Shown: positions 32,605 to 44,472 of the stretch, piece by piece | Layout of the letters: each line of letters begins with the position of its first letter | How positions within the stretch are numbered: the first letter of the stretch is position 1 | Assembly: GCA_002917775.1 (NCBI GenBank) | Contig: KZ627147.1 | Coordinates: forward strand, 484,843 to 548,842 | From: Glaciozyma antarctica PI12 | Lineage: Eukaryota; Basidiomycota; Microbotryomycetes; Kriegeriales; Camptobasidiaceae | Reading direction: 5' to 3' | DNA length: 64,000 bases | Notes under the pieces: generated by a model | What the model was told of the DNA's origin: nothing | Database searches by the model: none | What the model saw: the letters and a program-made list of their open reading frames with translations, nothing else | Position numbers and translations under genes: made by a program

Positions 32605-35600
32605 ATGGCCTCAGAGCTCGCAGTCTAGTACGGCCAGTCCCTCCCCGCCGTGCGCGCGAGTACTCACGCCGACCTCCCCCACAGCTCAGCAGTTCAGAAG
32701 ATCCTCCATCACTGAGAGACGATCAAGTTTGCAGCAGAGGTGCTCGAAGCTCCTTCTCACGAGGCAGGAGAGCCACCAGCGACGTTGAGAGAGCGGGCGG
32801 CGGCGAGGAGGTACCTGGCAGTCATCTCGAACGTTGGGAGCGGTACGGAGGAAGCTGCGTGCGTGGACTTGCTGGGGCGAAGGAAGGAAGCTAATGAGCT
32901 TGGCACAGACTCCTCGTCTTCCGTAGACCGACGTCGCCTCTCATCACGGCCACCATTCCCATCTACTCCACCTTCCAGCTCTCCATCTCCCAGACCCCCT
33001 CACCCACCTCTCGCACTCGTACGCCTTCTCCAATCAGACTATCCCTCTCTCTAACGACCTCGCAGGATTCCTCGTCACCTTCGGCGCTCCCACCTCCTCG
33101 CGCTTCTCCGTCCTCGCCGAGGACATCAACTCTCTCGCCGACCTGATCGGCGAAGTCAAACGGCTGCAGGAGATTGCGCGCAAGGGAGACTGGAAGGAGG
33201 GTGGAACGACGCATGAGTGGGTCGGGGCTTATGCGGTTCATGATGGGACGCTGGATAGGCAGACGATGGCGAGGTTCGACAACATCTCCTCGGCGTACTC
33301 TATGCGAATCTCTTCGCCCCTGGGTACGTCCCACCTTCTCCCTCCGTTCGTCTGTAACTAATTTAGCTCGCAGCACTCCGCACCGGCCTCTCCTCGATAG
33401 ACTGGGCTTCAACTTCGGACGACCCCTTACTCTCCCCCTCCGCATCCGCCGCCGCAGCAGCAGAAGCCGAACGAGGTCGCTGGATCGTCGCGCAGATTGA
33501 AGCGAGGGAAGAAGAGTTTACAAAGGTGGAGGAGGTCAAGATCTGGTGCGGAACGTTCAATGTGAATGATAAGCTGCCAGTTCCTTTTCTGGAGGATTGG
33601 GTGGCGGGGAGCGAAGGGGCGGAGCTGCTCGTGTTTGGGTGCGTCTTTTCCTCTCTCTGGGGTGCAGCTGCTGATTTGTCGCACCAGGTTCCAGGAATTC
33701 GACCTCTCGACCGAAGCGATGTTGCGATATTCCCCTCTGCGCGAGGACCTATGGCGCGAAGCCATCGAGGCATCCCTCGGCCCCCGCGCAGCTCTTTACG
33801 AAAAGGTCCGTCTCCCTCTCTCCCCCTCTCCCTCGCTGACGCCGACCCCCGCAGCTCCATTCCCGGCAACTCGTCGGCGCTCTCATCATTATCTACGGTC
33901 CTCAAATCCAGCGCACACCACATGTAACTCAGTCTCCACCAACTCAGTCGCCACCGGCATCCTAGGACTCATGGCCAACAAAGGCGCCACCTCCATCCGT
34001 CTCCGATCCGTCCCCGGTCCCCCCTCTCAGCCAGCTACTCATGCGCGCACAGGTACAAGGATTCATACATCACTTTCGTTAATTCACACCTTGCGGCTTT
34101 CACCCAGATGACGGAGAAGAGGAATCAGGAGACGAGAGATATCGGGCGGGCGATGGCGTTCCCGATCGAAGAGACGGGGAGGGATCCTTGGACGCCGAAT
34201 TTGAGGCCGGAGGTCGAGAGGGTTGAAGGGTGTTTGGGGATGTTTGATTCGCAGTGAGTCCGTTCGTTTAAGGAGCAGGAGGGAGCTGATGAGCGTAGTC
34301 ATTTGATCTGGATTGGGGATTTGAATGTGCGTTCCTTTCTTTTCAGAATGAGGGTGGGAGCTGATGGGTTTAAAACGAAGTATCGGATCGACTTGCCGCG
34401 CTCTGATGTCCTTCGAATGGTCGAGAGTCAGCAGTACGAGATGCTCCTCCGTTTCGACCAGGTACGCTCTCCTCCCTCCCTCCCTCGCAGCGACTGACTC
34501 TCGCACGTAGCTCAAGATTCAGAAACTGCACGGACTCGCCTGGTCCGATTTCGAAGAAGGACTTATCACTTTTCCGCCTTCGTACAAATACGACATCGGT
34601 ACACAGGTGTACGATACGAGGTACGTCCCTCTCCGCTCGTCGAGGAAGCAGCTGATGAAAAGCGCAGTGAGAAGCAGCGAACGCCTTCGTGGACGGATCG
34701 GATCCTGTGGCTCTCGGTGCACGAGGGGACGACAAAGGCGTTGAGCTACGCGAGTCATCCCGAGATATCGCTGTCGGATCATAAGCCTGTTTCGGCGATG
34801 CTCAGTGTTCAGGTGCGCCATCGTTCCGAGGCGGGAAAGCGGGGCGCTGATGGTGGTGCAGGTGCATACGATCGTCGCGGAGAAGAGGCTCAAGGTTCAG
34901 CAGGAGGTTATGGCGGAGCGTGCGTTGCGGTTCTCGCTGGAAGCTACTCGTACTGATGAACGAGCGCAGTCGATCAGTACGACAACGACTCGCTGCCGGA
35001 CGTCAAGATCCTCCCTGGGCCGGCGGTACAGTTCGACGACCCTATCGAGTACCTCCAGCCTCAGACGAAACAGATCGAGGTCCACAACATCGGCTCCGTA
35101 CGTCCTCCCTCTCTCCCTCCCTCTCCCACTCACACCACGCACGCAGGTCATCGCCCAATGGGCCTTCGTCCTCAAACCCGGCACGACGACCCTCTGCGAA
35201 CCCTGGCTCCACGTCTCCCCGACTTCAGGCCTCATCCTCCCCGGCGAAAAATCCCTCGTCAACCTCACCATCAATATCGACAACCGCACCGCCCCTCTGC
35301 TCAATGTCTCCTCGGACCCTCCTTCAGACCTCCTCGTTTTGTCGATAGAGAAGAAGGACCTCTTCCTTTCTGTCGCTGCGCGGGAGTATAGGCCGACGTG
35401 CTTTGGGAACGAGCTGGAGAGGTTGATCAAGCTGGGGAAACCGATTAGGAGCGCGAGTGGGGAGGAGAGGGAGGGGATCGCGAAGGCGGAGAGGGAGGGA
35501 GGGGAGAAGGGGAGTGTACCGAGGGAGGTGTGGAGGATGCTCGACTTTTTGGCGGAGTATGGACTCGAGTTTGAGGATGTGTTTCTCGTGCCGGGGGAGC

Positions 35601-36376
35601 AGGGGCTCGTTCGCTTGATCAGGGAGTGCCTCGATACTGTACGTCGCACGGTTCGACTCAAGGAGGAATACTGATTCGATTTCGCAGGGCGATTCGTTCC
35701 CGCTCGACAAGCTCTTCCCACCTCTTCCATCAACCAAACCCCTCCCTCCACCACCAACAGAGCGCGCACGCCGCGATTCCGACATTGGCGAAACTCCTCT
35801 CTCCCCACCTCCACTCCCTCGCGTTCGACCTATCACCTCCCCCCGACTACACACGACGGACGATGAGGACGCGGGACCGATTATCGGGATCCACTCGATG
35901 GCAGACTGCCTTATCCGCTTCCTTGATTCGCTCGCCGAGCCAGTCATCACGTTCCAGGCGTACCCGCGAGCTCTGAAGGCGGAGAAACGGGCGGACGCGT
36001 ATAGGGTTATCGAGAGCTTACCAGCCGTCGTGCGTTCCATGTTTTTCGTCGCTGGAGGATGCTGACGATTGGGACAGAACGCCAATACGCTGCTGTACCT
36101 CATCGCCTTTCTGCGCGTCCTCGTTGCGCGTACTTTGGATATGGAAGAGCGAGCAGCGAGGATTGATCGGCTTGGTGAGTGGCTTGTTGCGGAAGTCGGG
36201 AGCGCGGCTGATATGTCGTTGCGGTAGCTGTCGTCTTTTCGACGGTGCTGATGCGGCCAGATCCTGCTGCGACGCCGGATGGGGTTGCGCCGGCTTCGAT
36301 ACCGCGGAGAAGGAAGGCTTTCGTGCTGTGGCTTATGGAGAGCGAGGAGAAGGCTGTTGTGGGGGCAGGGAAGTAG
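32605..36376 (+). CDS. OCRL: OCRL/INPP5B-type inositol polyphosphate 5-phosphatase, with lesions
   Basis: After an N-terminal region the catalytic domain starts WCGTFNVNDKLP. It holds both 5-phosphatase signatures, WIGDLNYRIDLP and TPSWTDRILW, plus NSHLAAF and SDHKPV. An ASH domain follows (QWAFVLKPGTTTLCEPW), then a RhoGAP-like domain (LSIEKK to the end) with the stop at 36374-36376. OCRL proteins hydrolyse PI(4,5)P2 at endosomes and Golgi. Three defects stand out. An in-frame TGA at 32713-32715 follows KILHH. A one-base frame change lies near 33925-33932, between YGPQIQRT and STNSVATG. One intron (34006-34052) starts AT instead of GT. All exons after 34053 are intact. This is either a gene in early decay or affected by sequence errors. 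The first exon (ATG 32605, intron 32629-32684) is my best model. Confidence 0.82.
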
Positions 36377-36923
36377 ATTCGTAAAGCTGAGGTCGATGTT
36401 GTGTTTTTCGAGCTTCGCAGATGGCTCGCTCGCTCGACTCTCTCCTCTCCAGCGCCGCTTCCGTAATGTCGTCGACGTGATCCACCCTATTCAGTACATT
36501 CCAACCAAACGCATCTTGATTCCCCTCAACGCCTGGTGCTGTGCGGAGCAGAAGAAGACCTCCTGACACTTTGAGCAGTGCTTCGGACACACGGCGCATT
36601 CTTGGGCAGTGCGAGAGGGCATGGTTGGTAGAGAAGAGAGCGAGAGACGAGTTCTCCGGGGGCGAAGGACTGCGTGTCGTGGGCCTCCGCGTGGTCCGGC
36701 ATTCCTTCGATCTCACTCGACGCCGTTCCTCGTTTAATCGTCAGCAGTGGAGAGCAGATACTAAGACTCGTTACCGACGAGAAGCAGGTGATCGACTCAG
36801 ATAAACACAAAAGCAAGCCCTGCGAATTCATCTACGTGCAATTCTCTCCTCCTTTCAACGTCCATCGATACCACCCTAGAACGTAGGGATGCTGCGGTAC
36901 TCATCAGCTTCTTCCCACCCGCC

Positions 36924-36961
<38 letters not shown>

Positions 36962-36964
36962 TCA
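36377..36964. other. Convergent intergenic region
   Basis: It holds the second copy of the roughly 60-base segment (36387-36450) shared with 28967-29030, and a GA microsatellite. No gene is supported. Confidence 0.4.
36929..36958. repeat. GA dinucleotide microsatellite
   Basis: About fifteen GA units in a row, immediately 3' of the VMA6 stop. Confidence 0.95.
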
Positions 36965-38296
36965 CTAATCATTAATCCGATCCTTCGCATTCTGCGCAAT
37001 ACACTCTGCGATCCACGTCAAGCTCCTAATCTCCTGCTCCTTCAACTTGAAGAAGCTATAAAACACTCCCAGCTGAAACTGCTGCAAGAACGCCAGCTTG
37101 TTCAACGCCACCTCGTGCGCAAAGAACGCGTCCTCCAACCCCCCCGCTCCTTCCTCCCCACTCTCCAAGAACCCATGGTACTCCACCACCCCCTCTAACA
37201 CGCCCTTGATCTGATCCAGATCGTCCGCGCGAGCGAGGGCCATAGTGCCGGAGGGGTGGAGGCGGCCGAAAGAGGGGAAGAGGCGCGCGCGAGCGTCTTT
37301 GGAGAGGGGTGTGCCGAAGGAGTTTAGAGTGATGTTGAGGGAACGTCGGTCGGCTTCAAAGGAGAGGAGGGGGGACATGATGTCGGAGGTGGGGGAGCCG
37401 AGGGAGAGGACAAAGGAGTGGAAGTCTTCGAGGTAGGCTTTGTAGAGCTGTGGGGTGGGAGGGGTGAGCTTGAGTGTGGGGGAATGATGAGACGGAGAGG
37501 ACGTACGGTGTTGCGGATGATCTCAATGTTGAGCTCGTCGAGGTCTTGAGCAGAGACGCAGTCGCGGAAGTAGGGGGCTGGGGTGGGAGGAAGCGGAGGT
37601 TAGCTCGAGTGGTTCGAGGCAGCTTCAGGCGTGCATGGCGGAGTCAGGAGAGCTAACGCACCAAGGGGAGTCTCAACCAGCACAGTCGTGTACAGCTCCT
37701 CGACGTTGGTCGCCACGCACAGCGTCGCCATCGTCTCGAACTTGCCGAGCGGGTGACACCGTTCGAGAAGGTCGTGTGTATCACGCTCGTGGAGCGTTCC
37801 CGTGATGAGGAGGACGACCTGCGCTTGTGGGATCAGCATCGTTCCCGGCGGGAGGAGAGGGGTTGAGGCGCACGTTGTCAATCATGTAGGCGTACCTGCG
37901 GCCTCCTCGTTAGCTAGCATCGCAGGGTCGCGGTATAAAGGCACGCACGTCATGTAGTCGAGGAACTTGGTGAGGGGCTGCACCGAGTTGGAGCGGATGT
38001 AGTTGAACTCGTCAACGAGCTTCTGCGTCGCCTTCTCCGCGATTGTGCTCGTCGAGATCGGAGGAGTTTCGTTGGCCAAGAAGTTACCATAGTCGGTCGC
38101 GGAGAGCTGCATGCGGAAGTCTGTTCGAGTGGTCATGAGCTGGGAGAAGCGTGGATGGATAGGAGTAGAGCTCACCGTCCAGAGTCTCGCACTGGGTGAG
38201 GTTCGAGTATTGCGCCTGGGTGAGGAGGCCTGCTTTGAAGCCTCGTACGATCCCTTCCAAGTATCCGCCTGTGCTGTTGAAGAAGAGAGCCTCCAT
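36965..38296 (-). CDS. VMA6: V-type proton ATPase subunit d
   Basis: The start [20 protein letters not shown], followed by [15 protein letters not shown], is characteristic of subunit d. Conserved segments follow through LATDYGNFL-like sequence, [46 protein letters not shown] and [16 protein letters not shown]-like sequence. The C-terminus is [20 protein letters not shown], with TAG at 36965-36967. Subunit d couples the V1 central stalk to the proteolipid ring of Vo on vacuole and endosome membranes. Six or so short introns split the gene, and all are GT-AG with CTGA or CTAAC branches where examined. The full family length is present and no oddity is seen. Confidence 0.95.
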
Positions 38297-38823
38297 CGCT
38301 GACGTTGGTCGAGGGGGAGGAGGGGGGAGGCCGGTGCTGCTGAGGACAACGGAGCTGGCTGGTTCGAGGGCGGTGGCTGGTGTCGGCTACGTGGCGTAGT
38401 GGTAAGGCGGCGGGGAGCTCAGCTGTTCGGGTGCAGGAGGACAAGCTCCCTCTCCTCCAAGCTCCTCAGGGCGATAGAGCTAGGGGGTGCGAAAGTAGTA
38501 GCTGCTACCAACTCAGCAGCGAGCTTCGCAGCGAGGGTTGGCTCCTCTCCCTCGGGCCTGACACCTCCTTCAGATTGTTCAGCTTCGTATTCAGGCGCAA
38601 CAGGTGTCGCTAGGAAAGTCTGGCGTCCGCGACATCGTCGAGGCAAGCCTGACGACGACGAGCGAGGGTCTCTCGCCTGGCACTCGCCTTCACCGAGCCG
38701 AGGACAGACATCCCTTCATGCGCTGTCTTCCCAGCTGTAGCTTTACAGCTGAGAGCCAGATTACAGGAAGAACGAGCAGAAAGAGGCAGAAGCCGCACCC
38801 CCGCACTCTCCAACCAAACCGAA
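38297..38823. other. Intergenic between VMA6 and VPS11
   Basis: VMA6 promoter and VPS11 3' flank. A tRNA-like A box near 38391 was considered and rejected. No other element is seen. Confidence 0.45.
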
Positions 38824-41800
38824 TTACGCTCCCTCCTCTCCTACAAACTCCATCACGCCCTTCCCAAACGCCCCCGCAATCGTGATGAACCCCTCCTCGC
38901 TCTCCTCCACCTCTGCCGCAAACAAGTCGTGCCGGCTCGCAAACTGCTCGTTGTTCTTGCGAATCTCGCGAACGACGCCGTGCGTACGCGCGCAATTCGG
39001 GCACTGCGCTTCGTTCTCCGCGAGACACCTGTCGAGGGCGTGAGTGGTGCGCAGGGAAGAGAGGGGAGGACGAACCGCTGGTGGTAGGAATGCCGACACA
39101 TGAAGTGCACGCTGGGGAGGTCGAGCTGGCCTCCGCATGCCGAGCAGCGAGTGACTTGGAAGACGCGGGGTACGTTCGGGTCTGCGAGCTCGAGGATCTC
39201 CTTCTGTTTCTTGTCCGATTCGGCACGGTACGACTTGAGGAGGCCTTGGTCCTGCTCACCAGCGTTAGTCGAGCCAAACGAAAACGGAGAGGACGTACCG
39301 AATCAATCTCAGCCTTCTCAGCCGTCAACTGCCGCTTGAGATACTCGCGCACCAGGCCGATGCTCGCCGTCCCATTCGTGCTGAGAATCTGCACCACCGC
39401 AATCGGCGGCATGATTCTCTCCCGCTCAATCTCCTCGAGAATCTCCGCAATATCGACCTGATGCCTCGACAGCAGCTCCTCGCTCGTCGTAAGGTACCGC
39501 AGCACCAATCGATAGAGGTACGGCCTCGCTCCTCCATACCTCTTGAGCGCCTCGATAACCTTTGTCGAGTCCTTCGCCGTCTCAGACGAAGCGTCGATCC
39601 AGTACCGCACGATATCGTCATACATCCCCAGCTGCTCATACAGCAGCACGAAGCCCGCCTCGAAGCCCGCCGTCGTGCAGACGAGCAAAGCCTGCGTCTC
39701 ATCGTACGGAATCCGGTCGCGCGAGCAAAGGAGGTTGAGCGCTTTGGACTGTAGCGTCACCTGCTCGTGCGTCGCTGATGAGTCGGTGGACCAGTGAGAG
39801 AGGTACAGCTCGAGAAGAGCGTTCCAGATCGCTTGCTCTTCTCGCGTGTCCGCGTCGTCCAGCTCTGGCGCTCGGAGGGGCTGGGGATCCGCGAGTGGGG
39901 CGTTGGTCTCCATCGTCGAGACGGCTTCAAGCGTCTTGCTGTATCGCCGTGCCGCGACCGTCTCGAGGAAGGTGATGAAGTCGTGTGGGTTGTCGACGTA
40001 GTGTGCGAAGAATTGGCGAGGGGAGGGGAGGTCCTCGGCAGTCGTCGATGGAGGGAGGGATTCGGGGACTTGGTAGGAGGAGTAGATGCCAGATTTGCGG
40101 TTCGACGCGGGAGAGTCGGACGAGGCGCCGGCGCGGAGGTTGGCGACGGCTGAGCGAGGGATGGGAGGAGTGGCTTCGGTCGCCGGTGTCGTCGATTCGG
40201 ATGGGGCGGTCGAGGGAGGTCCGCCGGTCGAGGGAATGGCGTAGGCGAGATAGGACATGTATCCCTTGTCCTTCTCGTTCGTCGATCCCTTCTTGCCGTT
40301 CTCCACCAGCTTCTCCTCCTCGATCCGCTCAAGCGTCCCACAGCAGAGGTCGATCAAGAGCTTCGTCGTCTCCTTCGGCTCTGCAGCGAGGAGCGTCTTC
40401 CCGTACCGCAGAAGGTTGTCCTCCGCGACGCGCACGCCCAGCGTGCGGAGGTAGCTCAGCGAATCGACGACGTCCCCGACGTCCTCGATTTGGATGCGAA
40501 GGTACTCCTGATGCTCACCGTACCGCTTCGCGAGCCAAACTGCGTGGTCGAAATACCCCGCTTGACGGCAGACGCGGATGGCGGTCTCGAGGTCGAAAGG
40601 AGGTTCGTCGGCGGCTGGAGCGGCGGTGCCAGGTGGGAGTAGCTTGTTGGTCGCGGGGAGAGGATTAGGATTGAACGAAGTATGAGAGTTAGGCGTCGTC
40701 TGCGAGTTTGGTGTAGCAGTTGAGGAGGAGAGTGGTGTGGTCGGAGTTGGCGAGGCCTCGGGCGTGAAGCTCTTGAAGGTAGAAGGTTGAGGTGAGAGAG
40801 ACGTTGGGCGTCGAGGAACTGCGAGGCGTCTGTGAGCGCACTGGATCGCAGCGAGCAAGATCTACGTACCTTGCGGATAACGTAGCTGGCCTGGACGGTC
40901 CCGACGGTCCTGAGGTAGCAGCCCATCGCACCCTCGTAGTCTCCCTTCCCGTAGAGGTGGTCTCCGTATCTACAGTCCTCGATCAGCGCCGTTCACGACT
41001 GTGCATCCTGACTGACTCACCTTCGATAGATCTCGGCGATCTCGGACGGCGGAAGGTTTCTCGACTGCGCCAGACTGACCGCGAGCGTGTAGAGGTTCCT
41101 CGAGAAGAGCGTCGACAGTGAGCTCGCCAGCGGTTGCTCCGACAGTCTCCACAGCTGCTCCTCGTCAGCTTCCTCCTCGTCACGCAGCAAAGCAAAACGT
41201 AGCGTACCTTGCCTCCCTCACTCAACACCCAAACGCTTCCCCACGCCTCCCACACCTCTCTCACGCCCTCCTCGAACGTCCCCGAATGGGCGACGAACTT
41301 GTTTTCGAGGTCAAAGATGGTCACTTTCGCAACGTCCGAGCCTGGAGCTCCGGAAGACGTGCTGGGTAGGTTGCGTGCGTAGTTTCGGATCGTCGCTGAG
41401 GTCGAGGAGGCGCTCGCGAGGAGAGGAGGGGAGACGATGGCGATGTAGGTCGAACGACCGGTCGAGGAAGAGGGTGAGGAGATGGCGGAGGAGAGGGCCT
41501 TGATGCTCGATTTGGGACCTGCCGAACCCTTAGCGGAGGCAGGAGTACGAAGCGGGAAAACTCACCTTCATAAGCGTAGCAGCCCTCGCGACCTTCGCCG
41601 CCATAGACGTAAACTGCCTCGTCCCTCGCCACCACCATTCTCGCTCCATCCTTCGTCTCAACCATCGCGCTGCACCCGACTCCAGCTCCAAGATCATCAA
41701 TCACCGTCGCCACCGCTCCCTTTGCCCCGGAAAGCGGGTACGCAAGGACATGCGACGTCGTAAGAATGAACAGCGTCTCGCTCGGTTTCCGCCCCTTCGT

Positions 41801-42575
41801 CTCGCGAAATCCTAGCCCCGTCACCGGATCCTTCCCCTCGTGCAGCACTCTCAGCTTCCCCAAGCCCTGGACCGGCCCGTTCGCAGGGACGGCGCTCTCG
41901 AGAAGCTGATCAAGATGCCGAAATGCGACAACGGTCCCGTCTGCGAGGCCCATGACGATGTGGGAGAGGGAAGGAGATAGGGCGAAGGCGGAGATGGGGT
42001 GAGGACGCGTGAGTTGGATTCGGGATTCGCGTAGGAGGGTTGGCGGCGTCGAGGAGGGTCGAGTTGGGGTGCGGCCGAGGTCCCAGATTCGGAGGATGGG
42101 GTAGGGCGAAGAGGGATCCTCCTGTATTGAAGATGTTAGCTTAGCTCCCCAGAAAGCTGAGAGGGAACGCACTCCAAGCGTGAGCACAACACCGGTCCAC
42201 TTGCCCTCCGCAATGACAATGTGCGTACAGCGTCCATCCGTCCCTCCTGATGCTGAGCTCCCATACGCCTGCCAATTCCTCAGAACATCATAATCGGCGC
42301 TGAGAACGCTGATCCCTCCATCGAGGTCGGCAAGAAGGACAAGGTCGGTCGAGGGGGAGCTGGCGAGGGTCGAGATGAGGGGAGGTTGTCGCAGGATCTC
42401 AGGCGCGCCTGAGGCGGAAGAGTGGTGGTCCTTGACGGGGACTTGGGAGAAGAACTGGAACTGCCGCCACTGTGAACGGAGCTGCATCAGCGGAGCTCAG
42501 GACGACGCAAGTGGGGGGACCTACGGCTGGAGCGGCGAGAGCAGCGGCTGGAGGTGAAGCACGAGGGGTGACCAT
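38824..42575 (-). CDS. VPS11: VPS11 (HOPS/CORVET subunit, RING-H2 ligase homolog)
   Basis: ATG at 42575 starts a short Ala/Pro leader. An intron (GTAGGT donor, GCTGATG branch, TTCACAG acceptor) joins it to WRQFQFFSQVPVKD, the classic VPS11 opening. An ATG at 42487 lies inside that intron and was not chosen. A beta-propeller (LLADLDGGISVL onward) is followed by the clathrin-repeat solenoid (CRQAGYFDHAVWLAKRYGEH). The C-terminal RING-H2 finger reads CSACGGQLDLPSVHFMCRHS and QCPNC. It ends with an acidic tail and TAA at 38824-38826. VPS11 scaffolds the HOPS and CORVET tethers for endosome-vacuole fusion. Internal Ser/Thr/Pro-rich inserts are longer than in yeast. Zinc ligands and frame are intact. 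Confidence 0.95.
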
Positions 42576-43029
42576 GGCTAAGGATAGGGTATCGAGTGGT
42601 AATCCGGCGTGCAAGTCCTGAGCCTGCGGGGAGAGAGAGGAGGGCTGTGGTGAGCTGCTGACGACGAGCTGGGGTGGGTTGGCCGTGGCTCCCTGCCTCC
42701 TTAGTCTTAGCTACACCCGCGCTGGTGGCTCTGAGCCTTGCCCACGAGCATCCAGCTGACTCTCCAAGCCAGCGGCGCCGCCTGCACCTCCTCTCTCACC
42801 CCGCGAACCCGCCGCAGCTGCTCACCTCCTGCCCTCACGTCGCGTCCTCTATCTCTCGTTCACTGGCGTCCTTCTGGTGATGCTACGACGTTACGACTGG
42901 CTGTTGGGTATCGGGAAGGCGTGCTGAAGGTGGAATCGCGTAGCTCGGAGGAGGGAGAGCGCCTTGCGTGCGTTTGTCCTTGAGCAGGTTGTCCTCCTGC
43001 CACGACGCTGCTGGTTCAGACTGCTCGTT
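42576..43029. promoter_or_regulatory. Divergent promoter region of VPS11 and the EXPERA gene
   Basis: The only non-coding space between two head-to-head genes. No specific binding site was recognised. Confidence 0.4.
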
Positions 43030-44038
43030 ATGGATTCTCCAGACTCGTTATTCACGCTCACAAGCCTCTACTCGTTCCTTTTCGTCCTGGCTCTCCTCCT
43101 GGTCTCTCTCCGCCTCTCCTCCCACTTCCTCCCGAACGCTCCATGCTCGAGGCACCTCCTCTTCACCTGGCTCTCCTTTGACGCCCTAATCCACTTGTGC
43201 GTTCCTTTCCTTCTCTCTGCCTCTGCTGATCCGAAGCCCAACAGCACCTTCGAAGGCTCCTTCCTCGCCCTCTCCCTCCCCGTCTCGACGCGCTCCGTCA
43301 ACGCCTCGAGCGGCGTCTTCGCTGAGCTCTGGAAGGAGTATGCGAGGGCGGATAGCCGTTGGGGCGTTTCGGACCCGACGGTGGTGAGCCTCGAGCTGCT
43401 CACCGTGCTCGGCGCGGGTCCGCTGTGTTGTTATTGCGCGTGGATGCTCGTCAAGAGGGATAGAGCGGTGCATTGCTGGTTGTGAGTCGTTCGCTGCGAG
43501 GTCTGGAATCTAGCTGACTGTGGCCTAGGGTCGTCTTGGCGTGCGTGCTTGACTGAGGCGGATTGGAGACTTGCTGATGAGCCTCTCGCAGGACCGCCGA
43601 GATTTACGGTGGCTGGATGACCGTACGTCCTCTCGTCTTCTCCTCTCCCGCCTTCAATACTGATCTCGTGCGCTGCAGTTCGCACCAGGTCCGAGTCTCT
43701 CCACCGCTCCTCCTCACTTCCTCGCTGACCTTCGCAACTCCCAGAATGGATCACTGGCTCTCCCTCCCTCAACACCAGCAATGCGCTCCACCTCTGGGTG
43801 TACCTCTTTTTTATGAACATGATGTGCGCCTCTCTCCTCCTCTCATTCCGTTTTCGCCCCCTCCCCTCCTCTCCCGCGCGCATCCTCCCCCGACGCGAGC
43901 CCACGAAACGAGCTGATTCAACGCAGATGGGTCGTCATTCCCCTCGCCATTATGTGGAATTCGTATGGACACATCTCGCGGGCTTTGAGGGATCCGAGGG
44001 CGTATGCGGACGAGGTTGCGAGGCTGAAGAATGCGTAG
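43030..44038 (+). CDS. EXPERA-domain (emopamil-binding family) membrane protein
   Basis: Six exons join in frame for 231 residues: 43030-43481, 43529-43540 (12 bases), 43592-43622, 43679-43688 (10 bases), 43745-43823 and 43927-44038. Several membrane helices (SLYSFLFVLALLLVSLRL, LGAGPLCCYCAWMLV, AIYGGWMTF-like) surround conserved polar positions of the family: LFTWLSFDALIHL, ELWKEYARADSRWG, a Glu-Ile-Tyr-Gly-Gly-Trp motif, and a C-terminal WNSYGHISRAL. EBP proteins are sterol delta8-delta7 isomerases; related EXPERA proteins include TM6SF2 and sigma-2 receptor. Fungal ergosterol synthesis normally uses the unrelated ERG2, so the exact role is open. Two tiny exons make automatic prediction difficult. 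Confidence 0.8.
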
Positions 44039-44472
44039 TCAGCGAGGCGTGCGCGAAATTGAGCTCGCTGTGCGGCAGCTTTGTGGGATCGAAAGTAGCT
44101 TCGAAGCTTTGTGTAACCTGCAAGAGAGCCAGCTTTGGAGGGCTCAGGCTACGAGGGACTTGCGAGGGACCGAAGTTCCGAAGTTCCGTCCCGTGCGCTG
44201 TCTGGCGGATGCCGCATTGATGGTGGAGTCTTTAGCGCGATGGTACCGCCTGAGCTGACTTGGTGTTCAAAGTGAAAGGAACGACGGGCTGCTCCTCCAC
44301 TCTGGAGCTTCGGGCTTCGAGCTTCGCTACCTTCGTTCCCGACTTTGACCTCACTCAACCTTCACGCCAGAACAGGCTTCTCGGAGCGAACATACTGCAC
44401 CAGCTCCCCACGCAGCACTAAACAGACGCTGCGTATTACATTCAAGCCAAAGTCACCTCGCTCCCTCAAACC
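44039..44472. other. Convergent intergenic region
   Basis: 3' flanks of the EXPERA gene (plus) and the F-box::SPT16 chimera (minus). No feature is supported. Confidence 0.4.

Noticed and set aside
32960-33070. Apparent frame shift in the OCRL-like gene near a C-rich stretch
   Set aside because: A normal 47-base intron (GTACGC donor, CTAAC branch, CGCAG acceptor) explains it, and the frame continues cleanly.
38385-38460. tRNA-like segment with an A-box match (TGGCGTAGTGG) in the VMA6-VPS11 spacer
   Set aside because: The downstream B-box is poor, and no 3' acceptor strand complementary to the 5' end can be paired.
42485-42487. ATG at 42487 as the VPS11 start
   Set aside because: It lies in the 3' end of an intron with a good branch and acceptor. 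The ATG at 42575 gives a clean spliced N-terminus.
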